The position numbers were made by a program, and so were the translations under genes. The notes beneath the pieces are model-generated. The model worked only from the letters and a program-made list of their open reading frames with translations, was not told where the DNA came from and searched no databases. 28,553 bases of DNA from a virus. The stretch lies in IMG/VR virus record IMGVR_UViG_3300032316_000163, positions 1 through 28,553 of that record. One strand, written 5' to 3'. Shown here piece by piece: positions 13,000-21,846 of the stretch; position 1 is the first letter of the stretch, and each line of letters opens with the position of its first letter.

Positions 13000-14194
13000 T
13001 GTTCCAGCTACTTATCCATCAATGCATGATGATTTGTGGTTTGTCGCTTCTTCTACTAATGTAGGAGTAACAAACTTTAAATTTGTGTATGATGTTTACA
13101 TTAATAGTTCTCAAGTAAGTAGAAACAAAATATTTCCTTCACCAAGTGCTGAAGGTTCTTATGGAGTATTTAATGCATCACCAATGGTAAGAGCATATGT
13201 GACAAATTATTTTGAACCATCTGGATCTACTGTTTTAATGGCATCAAATGATAAGATCAAAGTTGATTATCAAGTAAGAATAGGAGAAGAGGTTAGTGGT
13301 GCAGTAGTTGCAAACTTGGCAAGCGGATCTTATTCAGCTTATAACTATTATCCACCTTTATTTGGTGATATATTTACAGAGAATGGCGAAGTACCATTGG
13401 TACTGTCAAACTATTATGATAATTTATTAATTGAAAACTATACAGATGACTGGTTAAGCGATCGTGATCAAAACGATATTACAATTGAATATGGAGATCA
13501 ATTCTTTATTACATTTTTAAAAATCACTGCAGGATCTTATAATTTATGGGTACAACCAACAAATGAAAATGGAACTGTTGGAACTGCTGTAAGTGGTGGA
13601 ATTACAATGACTGGACAATTTAATTTCTTTAATTTTCAAGCTGCTGCTATTAATACATGGGCTGGAAGTGAAATTATTACACAATCAACTTATGGATATA
13701 ATGTTTACATTACACTTGGAGCTGCTGTTACAAGAGTTTTAAAATTTAAACAAGTATGCAATCCAAAATATAGACAATACAATCTACATTTTTTAAATAG
13801 ACTTGGTGGATATGATTCAATGGCATTTAGATTAGTAAATAAAAGAAAGAGTGAGTTTCAAAGATCGTCTTATAGACGTAATCCTTATCAATTATCTAAT
13901 GGTCAAATGACTAACATAGATAGTTATAACAAGTACAATGAAACAACTTATAATTTTGCAATTCAGCATACTGATTATTACAATTTAACATCTGATTGGA
14001 TTAACGATCAAGATTACGCATGGCTTGCACAATTAGTTGCATCTCCTATTGTTTATATGGAAGTTCAAGGAGCATTTTTTCCAATAACTATTAGAAATAA
14101 TAATTATCAATATAAGTATCAAATATCAGATGGCTTATTTAATTTTGATTTAGAAGTTGAAGTTGGTAAATATTTAAACAGTCAATTTAGATAA
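12980..14194 (+). CDS. Putative tail structural protein (distal tail or baseplate)
   Basis: This 404-aa beta-rich protein has many short strands and Asn/Tyr turns, with no enzyme motif and no membrane segment. Notable parts are KVDYQVRIGEEV, LKFKQVCNPKYRQYNLHFLN, RLGGYDSMAFRL and VNKRKSEFQRSSYRR. I recall similar sequences in Bacteroidota phage tail regions but cannot name a family. It overlaps the connector gene by 20 bases, and its stop codon shares one base with the ATG of the 692-aa gene. Position and size fit a distal tail protein or a component of the tail tip. The order of tail genes before the tape measure is unusual. Confidence 0.6.
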   Translation: MAITINSVPATYPSMHDDLWFVASSTNVGVTNFKFVYDVYINSSQVSRNKIFPSPSAEGSYGVFNASPMVRAYVTNYFEPSGSTVLMASNDKIKVDYQVRIGEEVSGAVVANLASGSYSAYNYYPPLFGDIFTENGEVPLVLSNYYDNLLIENYTDDWLSDRDQNDITIEYGDQFFITFLKITAGSYNLWVQPTNENGTVGTAVSGGITMTGQFNFFNFQAAAINTWAGSEIITQSTYGYNVYITLGAAVTRVLKFKQVCNPKYRQYNLHFLNRLGGYDSMAFRLVNKRKSEFQRSSYRRNPYQLSNGQMTNIDSYNKYNETTYNFAIQHTDYYNLTSDWINDQDYAWLAQLVASPIVYMEVQGAFFPITIRNNNYQYKYQISDGLFNFDLEVEVGKYLNSQFR

Positions 14195-16272
14195 TGATAA
14201 GCACAGAAATTTATATTGAAGATCAATTAATAGATCTATTAAAAGATATAGGTACAGATTTTACTTATACTATTGATGATGTAAAAGAGTTTGGATCAAA
14301 AAATACATCATTTAGTAGAACTATTTCAATACCTGCTACTGCAAAAAATAATAAGATCTTAGGTTTTGCTTTTGATATTACTATGTCAAATGAGCACAAT
14401 ATAGATCTACCAAATGTAAATACAAACTTTACTCCATCTCAAGCTGCTAAATGCGAAGTTTATATTGATAAGATTCAGATTTTTAAAGGTGTTATTCGTA
14501 TTTTAGAAATAGTATCTAATAACAATACAACAGAATATCAATGTGCGGTGTTTGGTGAATTAGGTGGTTTTATTACTGAGTTAGGCAATAAGCGTTTAGA
14601 AGATTTAGATTTTAGCGAGTATAATCATACTTGGAATGTAACTACAATTGAAAATAGTTGGAATACAATAAATGGGTCAGGTTATTATTACCCATTAATC
14701 GATTACGGTAATGTTTCGAGTAATAAAGACGATTTTAGTGTTTCAGCTTTTAGACCTTCGTTATATGTTAAGGAATATATTGAAAAAATATTTGAAGATA
14801 CTACATACAGTTTAAATTGTGACTTTTTTAATACAGACTTTTTTAAAAAGCTTATTATACCAAATAACAGTCAAGGAATTCAAGGTACAAATGATAGATT
14901 TATTTTAGGTACGATTGCAGCAACAAAAACAATTTTAAATAGTAATACTCCAACAGCAAGAAATGCAAATTTGTCTTTTGATTCTACGACTTTACTTAAC
15001 TTTACAGAAAATGCAGGAAAAAGTATATTTACTTATACTGATGTTACAAAGACAATTAATGCATTGGCTACAATAACAGGCATTTATCAAACTGATGCTG
15101 CGTCATCTATTACTGCAACTTTATATGTTGGAGGTGTTGCAGTTCAAACATTGACACAAAATACATTTTCAGCAAACAATCCTTTTACTTTTAATATTAA
15201 TTTTACAGGTCAAATATTAAATACAAATCAAGTTAGTATTGAATTAAGTGTACCTGTAACTGCAAATACTTATATTGTTAATGTATCAAGTGCAAACTTT
15301 ACATTTACTCAATTAGCAGCACAGTTAACAACAGTCGCTTACAATGGTACTGTTTCAATCAATTCTAACTTACCAAAAGGAATATTTCAAAAAGACTTTT
15401 TTTTATCAGTATGTAAAATGTTTAATTTATATGTTTATCAAGATAATATAAATGAAAAGCAAATAAATATTGCTCCATATATTGATTTTTATTCTGATGC
15501 AGTAACTAATTCATTAGATTGGTCACAAAAAGTAGATACAAATTCAACTTGGTCTATAAAGCCAATGTCACAATTAAATGCACGTTATTATGCATATAAA
15601 TATACTGATGATTCAGACTACTTTAATGAAAACTACAAAAAGAAATACGTTCAATCATATGGTGATTTTTTATATGATTCTGAATTTGATTACATAAAAG
15701 ATACTGCGTCTACAAATATAATTTTTGCACCAACTATATTAACGCAACCAACTTCGCACGGACACCTTGATAAATATTTTTCGGCTATTTATAAATTATC
15801 TAATTATAATACACAAGAAGATCCAATGGATTCTGTAATTCGTATTTTAATGGCTAAAAAATTAAACATTGCGCACCAATGGCATATTAAAAGTGGAATT
15901 AATGGCGCAGGTACTAATTTAGCTTCATTAAATACTTACGGATATGCGGGACACTTGGACGACCCGACAAACCCAACAGTTGACTTAAACTTTGGCGCAC
16001 CAAAGGAATTGCAATTTCCTGCGACAACATACCCGACAAATAATTTATTTAATACATATCATAAACCATATATTTTAGAAATTACAGATATTGAAAGTAA
16101 ATTATTAACTTGTAGAGTATATTTAAATACATTAGATATTTATAATTTGGATTTTAGTAAGTACATATGGATTAATGGTGTACTATTTAGATTGAATAAA
16201 GTAGAATCTTATGATCCTACAGCATATAGGACAACTATGGTTAATTTATTAAAAGTAATAAACACAAATTAA
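14194..16272 (+). CDS. Putative tail hub or tail-tip protein
   Basis: This 692-aa protein begins IYIEDQLIDLLKDIG, with FGSKNTSFSRTISIPATAKNN (about residues 33-53), a pattern I associate with the hub-like tail proteins of Bacteroidota phages. The next 300 residues are beta-rich with TFSANNPFTFNINF-type strands that may form an immunoglobulin-like or carbohydrate-binding insertion. The later part, PKGIFQKDFFLSVCKMFNLYVY, looks like the hub beta-barrel. No lysozyme or peptidase motif is seen. It lies directly upstream of the tape measure gene with a one-base overlap, consistent with a tail-tip component that anchors the tape measure. Confidence 0.62.
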   Translation: MISTEIYIEDQLIDLLKDIGTDFTYTIDDVKEFGSKNTSFSRTISIPATAKNNKILGFAFDITMSNEHNIDLPNVNTNFTPSQAAKCEVYIDKIQIFKGVIRILEIVSNNNTTEYQCAVFGELGGFITELGNKRLEDLDFSEYNHTWNVTTIENSWNTINGSGYYYPLIDYGNVSSNKDDFSVSAFRPSLYVKEYIEKIFEDTTYSLNCDFFNTDFFKKLIIPNNSQGIQGTNDRFILGTIAATKTILNSNTPTARNANLSFDSTTLLNFTENAGKSIFTYTDVTKTINALATITGIYQTDAASSITATLYVGGVAVQTLTQNTFSANNPFTFNINFTGQILNTNQVSIELSVPVTANTYIVNVSSANFTFTQLAAQLTTVAYNGTVSINSNLPKGIFQKDFFLSVCKMFNLYVYQDNINEKQINIAPYIDFYSDAVTNSLDWSQKVDTNSTWSIKPMSQLNARYYAYKYTDDSDYFNENYKKKYVQSYGDFLYDSEFDYIKDTASTNIIFAPTILTQPTSHGHLDKYFSAIYKLSNYNTQEDPMDSVIRILMAKKLNIAHQWHIKSGINGAGTNLASLNTYGYAGHLDDPTNPTVDLNFGAPKELQFPATTYPTNNLFNTYHKPYILEITDIESKLLTCRVYLNTLDIYNLDFSKYIWINGVLFRLNKVESYDPTAYRTTMVNLLKVINTN

Positions 16273-18551
16273 TGGCAGAAGAAGTAATTGGTATAAAAAT
16301 AACCACAGACGCAGCAAATGCAACCGCTGAAGTACAAAAATTAGACAAAGCATTTTCAGATACAGATACATCTGTAAAAAGTTTAAGAACACAACTTAAA
16401 GAGGCTCAAGCACAGGTTGGTTTAATGGCTGATAAGTTTGGAGCAACATCTAAAGAAGCGGTTAATGCTGCTAAAAAAGCCGCAGATCTTAAAGATCGTA
16501 TTGGTGATGCAAAAGCATTGACTGACGCATTTAATCCTGATGCAAAGTTTAAGGCAGTTGCTTCTTCATTAGCAGGTGTTGCTGGTGGATTTAGTGCACT
16601 TCAAGGTGCAATGGCTTTATTTGGAAATGAAAACAAAGATGTAGAGAAAGCATTGTTAAAGGTAAATGCTGCAATGGCGTTGTCTCAAGGTTTACAGGCT
16701 GTTGGTGAAAGCGTGGATTCATTTAGACAATTAGGTGCAGTAATTAAAAGTACAACAGTATTTCAAGAATTAAATAATGCTGCAACAAAAACAGCTACAT
16801 TTGTACAAAAGGCATTTGGCATAGCAACTGTTGAAACAAGTCAAGGATTTAAAGTTTTAAAAGGCGCTATTGTTGCAACAGGAATTGGCGCATTGGTTGT
16901 TGCTTTGGGTTTAGTAATAAATAACTTTGATGCAATTTCAGATTGGATAAAGAAAAGTCCACTTGGCGCATTAGCAAAAGGCGTAGGTGGATTAGTAGAA
17001 CAATTTACAGATTTTATTGGTGTAACAAGCGAAGCAGAACGTAATTTAAATAAATTATCAGTTGCTAATAAACGTGCAAATGAAGATATTGAAAACAGGA
17101 TTAAAGTATTAAAAGCTCAAGGTGGATCTGAAGATGAGATTTACAAATTAGGACAAAAAAGAGTTGAAAACGAATTAAGTACTTTACGTGAAAGTTTAAA
17201 AACAAAAGGTAAATTAACAGAAGAAGAAAATAAACAGTTTAGAGATTTAAAAACTGAGCAATTAGTTTTAACTGCTGATTATAATAAAAAGACTTCTGAT
17301 GCTGCAGCAAAGGCAAATGAAGAAAGTAAAAAGAAACGCGATGAAGCAAATAAGCAAGCTATTGAAGATAAGAAGACAGCTGATAAAATGCTTATTGATT
17401 TACAGAATGAAAAAGCATTAGCTGAAATTACTTCTGAAGATGACAAAGCAAAGAAACAAGCAGAGATAAATTATAATGCACGTGTAGCAGAAATCGATGC
17501 TTTAAAAGTTGATGTAAAAACAAAGAACGAATTAAAAAAAGCAACTGAAGAAGCTTATCAATTAGAAGTAAAAGACATTGACGATAAGATAAAAGAAAAA
17601 CGTGCTGAAAACGATAAAAAGTTTGAAGAAGAATTACAAACAACATTATCAGAAGCAAGAATAGCTAAATACAAAGAAGGTAAAGAAAAAGAAGTTGCGG
17701 CATTAGACGAGGCTTTAGTTGCTGATACAAAAAAAATCTTAGACAATGCAGATTATACAGAAATTCAGAAAAAAGTACTAATTGCTGCATTAAAAGAAAA
17801 GCATGGTGCTGAACTTGGAGAAATAGATGCTAAATATGTAAAAGAAGCAGATGACAAAGAGCAAGCACGTTTAGATTCTATTGTAAATAATGAAAACCTT
17901 TCATATGCAGCAAGGAAGCAAGGCGTTGATGATGCATTAGCTTTAAATAAAAAATTATTTGCAGAAGGTAAAATTGACAGTGTAGCATATACTAAAACTG
18001 AAAAAGAATTAGCTGATGCAAGAGTTGAAATTGGTAAAAAAGAAGCATCTGCAAGAGCTGAAAATGCACAAAAAATTAGTTCAACATTAAAAAATGCTGC
18101 TAAAGCAATTGGTGAACATACTGTCGCTGGTAAAGCTGCTGCAATAGCTGCTGTTACAATTGATACTTATATGTCAGCAACATCTGCATTTAAGTCTTTA
18201 GCTGGAATTCCAATTGTTGGTCCTGTATTAGGTGCGGTTGCTGCAGCTGCTGCTATTGTTGCAGGATTAAAGAATGTAAAAGCAATCTTAGCAGTTAAAA
18301 CACCTGATGTACCTGCTGGAAGTTCTGAACCTGGATTTGTTGACATACCAAGTCCTGGTGCACCTGCAACTGGCGGTGCTATGCCATCTTTAGGTGGTGG
18401 TGCGACTCCTAATTTAGGTGGTGGAGGAGGAGGAACTGGTAATGGTGGAGGTGGTAATGGAAATACAATAAGAGCTTATGTTGTTGAACGTGATATTACT
18501 AATTCTCAAAGTAGACAAGAAGAAATTCAAAACAGAGCAAGATTTGAATAA
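16272..18551 (+). CDS. Tail tape measure protein
   Basis: This 759-aa protein sets tail length and is ejected with the DNA. It has a helical N-terminal part, a hydrophobic segment KGAIVATGIGALVVALGLVI (about residues 197-216), a long charged coiled coil rich in Lys/Glu (about 250-590), a second hydrophobic stretch near 620-670, and a glycine-rich tail with several GGGG runs before a closing AYVVERDITNSQSRQ. The usual rule of about 0.15 nm per residue gives a tail of roughly 110 nm, which is an estimate from length alone. No lytic domain is seen. The protease gene follows after a short AT-rich gap. Confidence 0.88.
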   Translation: MAEEVIGIKITTDAANATAEVQKLDKAFSDTDTSVKSLRTQLKEAQAQVGLMADKFGATSKEAVNAAKKAADLKDRIGDAKALTDAFNPDAKFKAVASSLAGVAGGFSALQGAMALFGNENKDVEKALLKVNAAMALSQGLQAVGESVDSFRQLGAVIKSTTVFQELNNAATKTATFVQKAFGIATVETSQGFKVLKGAIVATGIGALVVALGLVINNFDAISDWIKKSPLGALAKGVGGLVEQFTDFIGVTSEAERNLNKLSVANKRANEDIENRIKVLKAQGGSEDEIYKLGQKRVENELSTLRESLKTKGKLTEEENKQFRDLKTEQLVLTADYNKKTSDAAAKANEESKKKRDEANKQAIEDKKTADKMLIDLQNEKALAEITSEDDKAKKQAEINYNARVAEIDALKVDVKTKNELKKATEEAYQLEVKDIDDKIKEKRAENDKKFEEELQTTLSEARIAKYKEGKEKEVAALDEALVADTKKILDNADYTEIQKKVLIAALKEKHGAELGEIDAKYVKEADDKEQARLDSIVNNENLSYAARKQGVDDALALNKKLFAEGKIDSVAYTKTEKELADARVEIGKKEASARAENAQKISSTLKNAAKAIGEHTVAGKAAAIAAVTIDTYMSATSAFKSLAGIPIVGPVLGAVAAAAAIVAGLKNVKAILAVKTPDVPAGSSEPGFVDIPSPGAPATGGAMPSLGGGATPNLGGGGGGTGNGGGGNGNTIRAYVVERDITNSQSRQEEIQNRARFE

Positions 18552-18573
18552 ATGATAATTAATTTAAAAAAAA

Positions 18574-18581
18574 CTATATAA
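18574..18581 (+). promoter_or_regulatory. CTATATAA box before the prohead protease
   Basis: This exact 8-mer lies in the 34-base AT-rich gap after the tape measure gene, 12 bases before the protease ATG. It is the same sequence found at 7580 and 19199. A Pribnow-like or phage-specific -10 element is a guess. Confidence 0.3.
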
Positions 18582-18585
18582 TATT

Positions 18586-19179
18586 ATGAATTTAGAATTA
18601 CCAGTATACATGTTGGATATTACTGATGATGTAAATGATGAATCACAAGTTGATTACATCGCATTAGTAGATCGTCCAGCAATTCAAAAAAATTGGAATG
18701 CTTTTAATAACAGTCAAAAATTTGAAATTGTTTCTGAAGACAGGCGTATTATTTCTGGTCCTATTATGTTGGCTGATACTCCTATCTTCCGTAGTGATAG
18801 CCAGTTTGGTGATTATTATGTTGCTTTCAGTAAAGAGACTATTATTAAAATTGCTCAAAAGTTTTTTAAAAAAGGTTTTCAAAGCAATGTAAACTTAATG
18901 CATAACAGCAAACAAACGTTTGAAGGTGTTACATTATTTGAAAGTTTTATTTCAGATCAAGATCGTGGTATTATGCCAATGAAAGGATTTGAAGATGCTC
19001 CATGGGGATCTTGGTTTGGATCTATGATTGTAGATAATGAAGAAGCATGGGCAAAAGTTAAAAGTGGTGATATTATGGGCTTTTCAGTTGAAGGTCTTTT
19101 TAACTATAAACCAAGAGAAGTTAACAAAGTTGCTTCTATGGTAGATGAGATTAAAAGGATTTTATCTGAAGTTAAGTGA
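18586..19179 (+). CDS. XkdF-like prohead protease
   Basis: This 197-aa protein resembles the phage serine proteases of the XkdF group (Peptidase_S78-like). The N-terminus has VDYIALVDRPAI, typical of the family. The candidate active-site residues are His106 in NVNLMHNSK and Ser167 in IMGFSVEG, joined by FESFISDQDRG and GSWFGSMIVDNEEAWAKVKSG. It probably cleaves scaffold and capsid delta-regions during head maturation, followed by a scaffold gene and the capsid gene, which is the classic order. The size suits the family's protease core without an attached scaffold domain. Confidence 0.85.
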   Translation: MNLELPVYMLDITDDVNDESQVDYIALVDRPAIQKNWNAFNNSQKFEIVSEDRRIISGPIMLADTPIFRSDSQFGDYYVAFSKETIIKIAQKFFKKGFQSNVNLMHNSKQTFEGVTLFESFISDQDRGIMPMKGFEDAPWGSWFGSMIVDNEEAWAKVKSGDIMGFSVEGLFNYKPREVNKVASMVDEIKRILSEVK

Positions 19180-19198
19180 TAAACATTTGATTTAATAA

Positions 19199-19206
19199 CT
19201 ATATAA
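19199..19206 (+). promoter_or_regulatory. CTATATAA box before the scaffold gene
   Basis: This identical 8-mer lies in the 37-base gap after the protease gene, 18 bases before the scaffold ATG and inside an A-rich leader. It is the third copy in the window, all in gaps before genes. Confidence 0.3.
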
Positions 19207-19216
19207 AACAAAAAGT

Positions 19217-19825
19217 ATGAACGCACAGGAAGCAATTTTAAAAATTAAGGCATTGTTTGAAGACAATGTTGCACCTGTTGAGGAAGTTAAAGCTGAAGAA
19301 ACTAAGGTTGAAGAAACTAAGGTTGAGATGGCTGAATATTCTTTAATGGACGGTACTAAAGTTGAAATTTCAGCTTTAGAAATTGGTGGTACTGTACTTT
19401 TAGCTGATGGTACTCCTGCACCTGCTGGAGAACATCAATTAATGGATGGTACACAGATTCAATTAGACGAGAATGGTATTATTGTTGAAATTTCTTCTAA
19501 TACAGAAGATGTAACATCTGAACCAGACACTGAAGTTGAAGCTAAAAAAGAAGAAGATAAAAAAATGCAAGAAATGCAAGAACAATTTGAAGCTAAAATA
19601 GCTCAACTTGAAGAAGCAAAAATTGCATCAAACAAAAAAGTTGAAGAATTAGAATCTAAGGTTAAGCAAGGATTTGCACAAGTAGCTGAATTAATAGAAG
19701 CACTTTCAAAAACTCCGGCTACTGATCCAATTCGTAAACCTAATTCTTTTGAATCCTTTGCAACATCTAAGGATATGAAAGAAACAAGATTAGAAAAATA
19801 TAGACAAGCATTATTAAACAATTAA
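19217..19825 (+). CDS. Capsid scaffolding protein (putative)
   Basis: This 202-aa acidic protein follows the protease and precedes the capsid protein, the usual place for a scaffold. The N-terminal part has two copies of a 5-residue EETKV repeat, then a beta-type pair of strands around LMDGTKVEISALEIGG and HQLMDGTQIQLDENG. From about residue 110 it is a charged coiled coil (KKEEDKKMQEMQEQFEAK, then KKVEELESKVKQGF). The C-terminal basic helix (TRLEKYRQALLNN) is like the capsid-binding tail of scaffolds. It has no membrane segment or enzyme motif. Cleavage by the protease is expected. Confidence 0.8.
   Translation: MNAQEAILKIKALFEDNVAPVEEVKAEETKVEETKVEMAEYSLMDGTKVEISALEIGGTVLLADGTPAPAGEHQLMDGTQIQLDENGIIVEISSNTEDVTSEPDTEVEAKKEEDKKMQEMQEQFEAKIAQLEEAKIASNKKVEELESKVKQGFAQVAELIEALSKTPATDPIRKPNSFESFATSKDMKETRLEKYRQALLNN
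19295..19324 (+). repeat. Tandem 15-base repeat (two copies) inside the scaffold gene
   Basis: GAAGAAACTAAGGTT occurs twice without a gap and encodes EETKV twice in the flexible N-terminus. The repeat is in frame, so copy-number change would add or remove five residues without breaking the gene. Confidence 0.9.
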
Positions 19826-19837
19826 AATTAAATAACA

Positions 19838-20800
19838 ATGGCATTTGACGTATCAACATTAGCCGCTTACACAGAACAAAATGAAGCCTTATTGGTAACT
19901 GATTCTGTATTAGGCGCAAAGACTGCTTCTTTAATTAAGAGTGCAGGCAACGTTATGGTAGGAGTGAAATCTTCTGAAACCATAAATATCATGGACACAG
20001 ACGCAGTCTTCCAAGCAGGTGGATCTTGCGGATTTACTGCATCTGGTTCAACAACTTTTACTCAAAGAACAGTAACAGTTGGAAAAATTAAAGTAAACGA
20101 AGCGCTTTGTCCAAAAGACTTAGAAGCTAAGTATTTACAAAAAGCATTACCAACAGGATCAATGTATGATTCTATTCCTTTTGAGCAAGAATTTGCTGAG
20201 AAAAAAGCTAAGACTATTGCTGCTCAATTAGAAACTGCTTTATGGCAAGGTGATACTGATTCAGTAAACGTTAACTTAAACAAGTTTGACGGATTAGTAA
20301 AATTAATCGGTGCTGCAACAGGACCAGTAGCTGCAAATAGTGCAACTTATATTGCAACTGCGCCTATTAGTGCTGCAACAGGTATCGTAGCAAGTAACGT
20401 AATTTCAATTTTTGATGGCGTTTACAAAGCTATTGATGCAAAGGTAGTAGCTTATGATGATATGACTATTTTCTGCGGTATGGATTCTTTTAGAACTTAC
20501 ACTATTGCATTAAAGAATGCTAATATGTTTAACTATTCTTTTGATGGTAAATCTGATAGCGAATTTGTATTGCCAGGTACTCCTATTAAAGTTGTTGCTT
20601 TACAAGGTTTAAACGGAACAAATAAAATTTACGCTTCAAGATTAAGCAACTTGTTCTTAGGAACAGATTTGTTAAACGAAGAAGAAAAATTTGAAATCTT
20701 CTATGCAAAAGAAGCGGATCAAGTTCGTTTTGTATCTGAGTTTAAAATGGGTGTAAATTTCGCTTTCCCAGACGAGATAGTGAAATTTATCTTATCATAA
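19838..20800 (+). CDS. Major capsid protein (HK97-fold, putative)
   Basis: This 320-aa protein is placed as the major capsid protein by position (after protease and scaffold) and by a size and composition typical of HK97-fold coats. It has a mixed beta/alpha layout with long conserved-looking runs such as VGKIKVNEALCPKDLEAKYL, EFAEKKAKTIAAQLETALW and a C-terminal KFEIFYAKEADQVRF strand with a closing VNFAFPDEIVKF. No delta-domain is visible at the N-terminus, in keeping with a separate scaffold. A strong terminator follows, consistent with a highly expressed gene. HK97 fold is inferred, not shown. Confidence 0.82.
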   Translation: MAFDVSTLAAYTEQNEALLVTDSVLGAKTASLIKSAGNVMVGVKSSETINIMDTDAVFQAGGSCGFTASGSTTFTQRTVTVGKIKVNEALCPKDLEAKYLQKALPTGSMYDSIPFEQEFAEKKAKTIAAQLETALWQGDTDSVNVNLNKFDGLVKLIGAATGPVAANSATYIATAPISAATGIVASNVISIFDGVYKAIDAKVVAYDDMTIFCGMDSFRTYTIALKNANMFNYSFDGKSDSEFVLPGTPIKVVALQGLNGTNKIYASRLSNLFLGTDLLNEEEKFEIFYAKEADQVRFVSEFKMGVNFAFPDEIVKFILS

Positions 20801-20805
20801 TATTA

Positions 20806-20830
20806 GGGGGGTTTAATCGCCCCCCATTTT
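20806..20830 (+). terminator. G6/C6 hairpin terminator after the capsid gene
   Basis: GGGGGG (20806-20811) pairs with CCCCCC (20820-20825) across an 8-base loop (TTTAATCG), followed by ATTTTAT. The T tract is short, so it may act as a partial terminator or as an mRNA-stabilising hairpin for the capsid message. Confidence 0.7.
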
Positions 20831-20853
20831 ATAAAATTTAAAAATTTAAAAAT

Positions 20854-21375
20854 ATGCCGTGCGCACTTACACAAGGATATTCTTTAGACTGTCGCGATAG
20901 TTTAGGTGGAATAGTTGAGGTATATTTTACTGAAGCAGCAAACGTAACAACAACAACTGAAGCAAGTGGTGTAATTACCGCTTTAACTAAAGCTGTTGGA
21001 AAACGTTTTTGGAAATATGCTTTAGTAAAAGATACATCAATGTTCAACCAAACAATGAATGCATCCGTTGCAAACGGAACTGTATTCTATGCACAAGAAT
21101 TAACGATTATCCTTAACAAATTACAGACCAATACAAGAAATGAATTATTGTTATTGGCACAAAATTCTTTAGTTGCAGTTGCAAAAGATAGCAACGGAAT
21201 CTATTGGTATTTAGGAAAAACACGTGGTATTGATATGACTGCAAATGCAGCATCTACAGGTACTGCACAAGGTGACAGAAGCGGATTTACTTTAACTTTC
21301 ACAGGTTCTGAACCTGCGTTAGCGCCAAGTGTAATTTCAACTGTTGCTACTGCTTTAGAAACACCTGGAGCTTAG
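20854..21375 (+). CDS. Putative major tail tube protein
   Basis: This 173-aa protein opens with CALTQGYSLDCRDSLGGIVE and has the look of a single beta-sandwich, with strands such as VEVYFTEAANV, GTVFYAQELTIIL and GDRSGFTLTFTGSE. There is no membrane or enzyme motif. Proteins with the start G-Y-S-L-D-C-R-D next to capsid genes are, as I recall, counted as structural in Bacteroidota siphophages, usually as tail tube. That is from memory and needs a structure match. The gene is framed by terminators on both sides (20806 and 21406), so it is probably expressed at its own level. Confidence 0.6.
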   Translation: MPCALTQGYSLDCRDSLGGIVEVYFTEAANVTTTTEASGVITALTKAVGKRFWKYALVKDTSMFNQTMNASVANGTVFYAQELTIILNKLQTNTRNELLLLAQNSLVAVAKDSNGIYWYLGKTRGIDMTANAASTGTAQGDRSGFTLTFTGSEPALAPSVISTVATALETPGA

Positions 21376-21405
21376 TAACTTAGTTTTTCATAGGTTTAAG
21401 GTTTG

Positions 21406-21436
21406 CCCCTGGTCATTAATTTGGTCAGGGGTTTTT
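21406..21436 (+). terminator. Rho-independent terminator after the tail-tube gene
   Basis: CCCCTG (21406-21411) pairs with CAGGGG (21426-21431), with three further inner pairs (two wobble), an ATTAATTT loop, and five Ts after the stem. Stem sequence and layout resemble the terminator at 12206, which also begins CCCCTGG. Confidence 0.82.
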
Positions 21437-21439
21437 ATT

Positions 21440-21471
21440 GTAAACATTAGATCGTTTCGCTATTTAGTTAT
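21440..21471 (+). promoter_or_regulatory. Leader shared with the 12.2-kb gap
   Basis: It contains TTAGATC, then CTATTTAGTTAT directly before the ATG at 21472, matching the leader at 12240-12273 at 10 of the last 12 bases. Both follow CCCCTGG-type terminators. A repeated promoter or start element is possible. Confidence 0.35.
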
Positions 21472-21846
21472 ATGATCAGATTAACTAAAGGTCAAACACA
21501 GAATATCATTTTAACATTAACTGAAAAGCAGTTATTGACTAATCCAAACTATTTATTTGTTTTCACTAATAGAAGTGCAAACACTGAGATCAAGTTTGTA
21601 AAATTAAATGGAACTGATGTTAGTATCTATAAAGATCGATACAATGAGTTTAGTATAACTACTAATACAAATTTTGGATCTTCATTAAATGGTCAATATG
21701 TTTATGAAGTTTATGAGCAAACAAGCACATCAAATACTAATCCATCTGGTTTAAATCTATTAGAAACTGGAATTATGGAATTAGTAGGTGAAGCATTCTC
21801 ATATACTCAATATTCGACAAATGACACATACAAAATAAGACAATAA
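21472..21846 (+). CDS. Small structural protein of unknown function
   Basis: This 124-aa protein looks like a single beta-sandwich: TQNIILTLTEK, YLFVFTNRSANTEIKFVKL, FSITTNTNFG and QYVYEVYEQTST are clear strands, followed by an ETGIMELVGE ending. It has no membrane segment. I recall similar proteins as common structural unknowns in Bacteroidota phages and prophages. It lies between the probable tail tube and the portal and shares one base with the portal ATG. A capsid decoration or tail-related role fits the fold, but I cannot choose. The shared leader and preceding terminator suggest separate control. Confidence 0.6.
   Translation: MIRLTKGQTQNIILTLTEKQLLTNPNYLFVFTNRSANTEIKFVKLNGTDVSIYKDRYNEFSITTNTNFGSSLNGQYVYEVYEQTSTSNTNPSGLNLLETGIMELVGEAFSYTQYSTNDTYKIRQ

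Noticed and set aside
18418-18460. Glycine-rich GGTGGAGG-like repeats in the tape measure gene as a phase-variable tract
   Set aside because: The tract encodes a flexible Gly/Asn tail in frame, the repeats are irregular, and no homopolymer is long enough to suggest slippage.
18698-18892. A second plus-strand frame within the protease gene
   Set aside because: It is a leucine-rich shadow of the protease frame with no start context.
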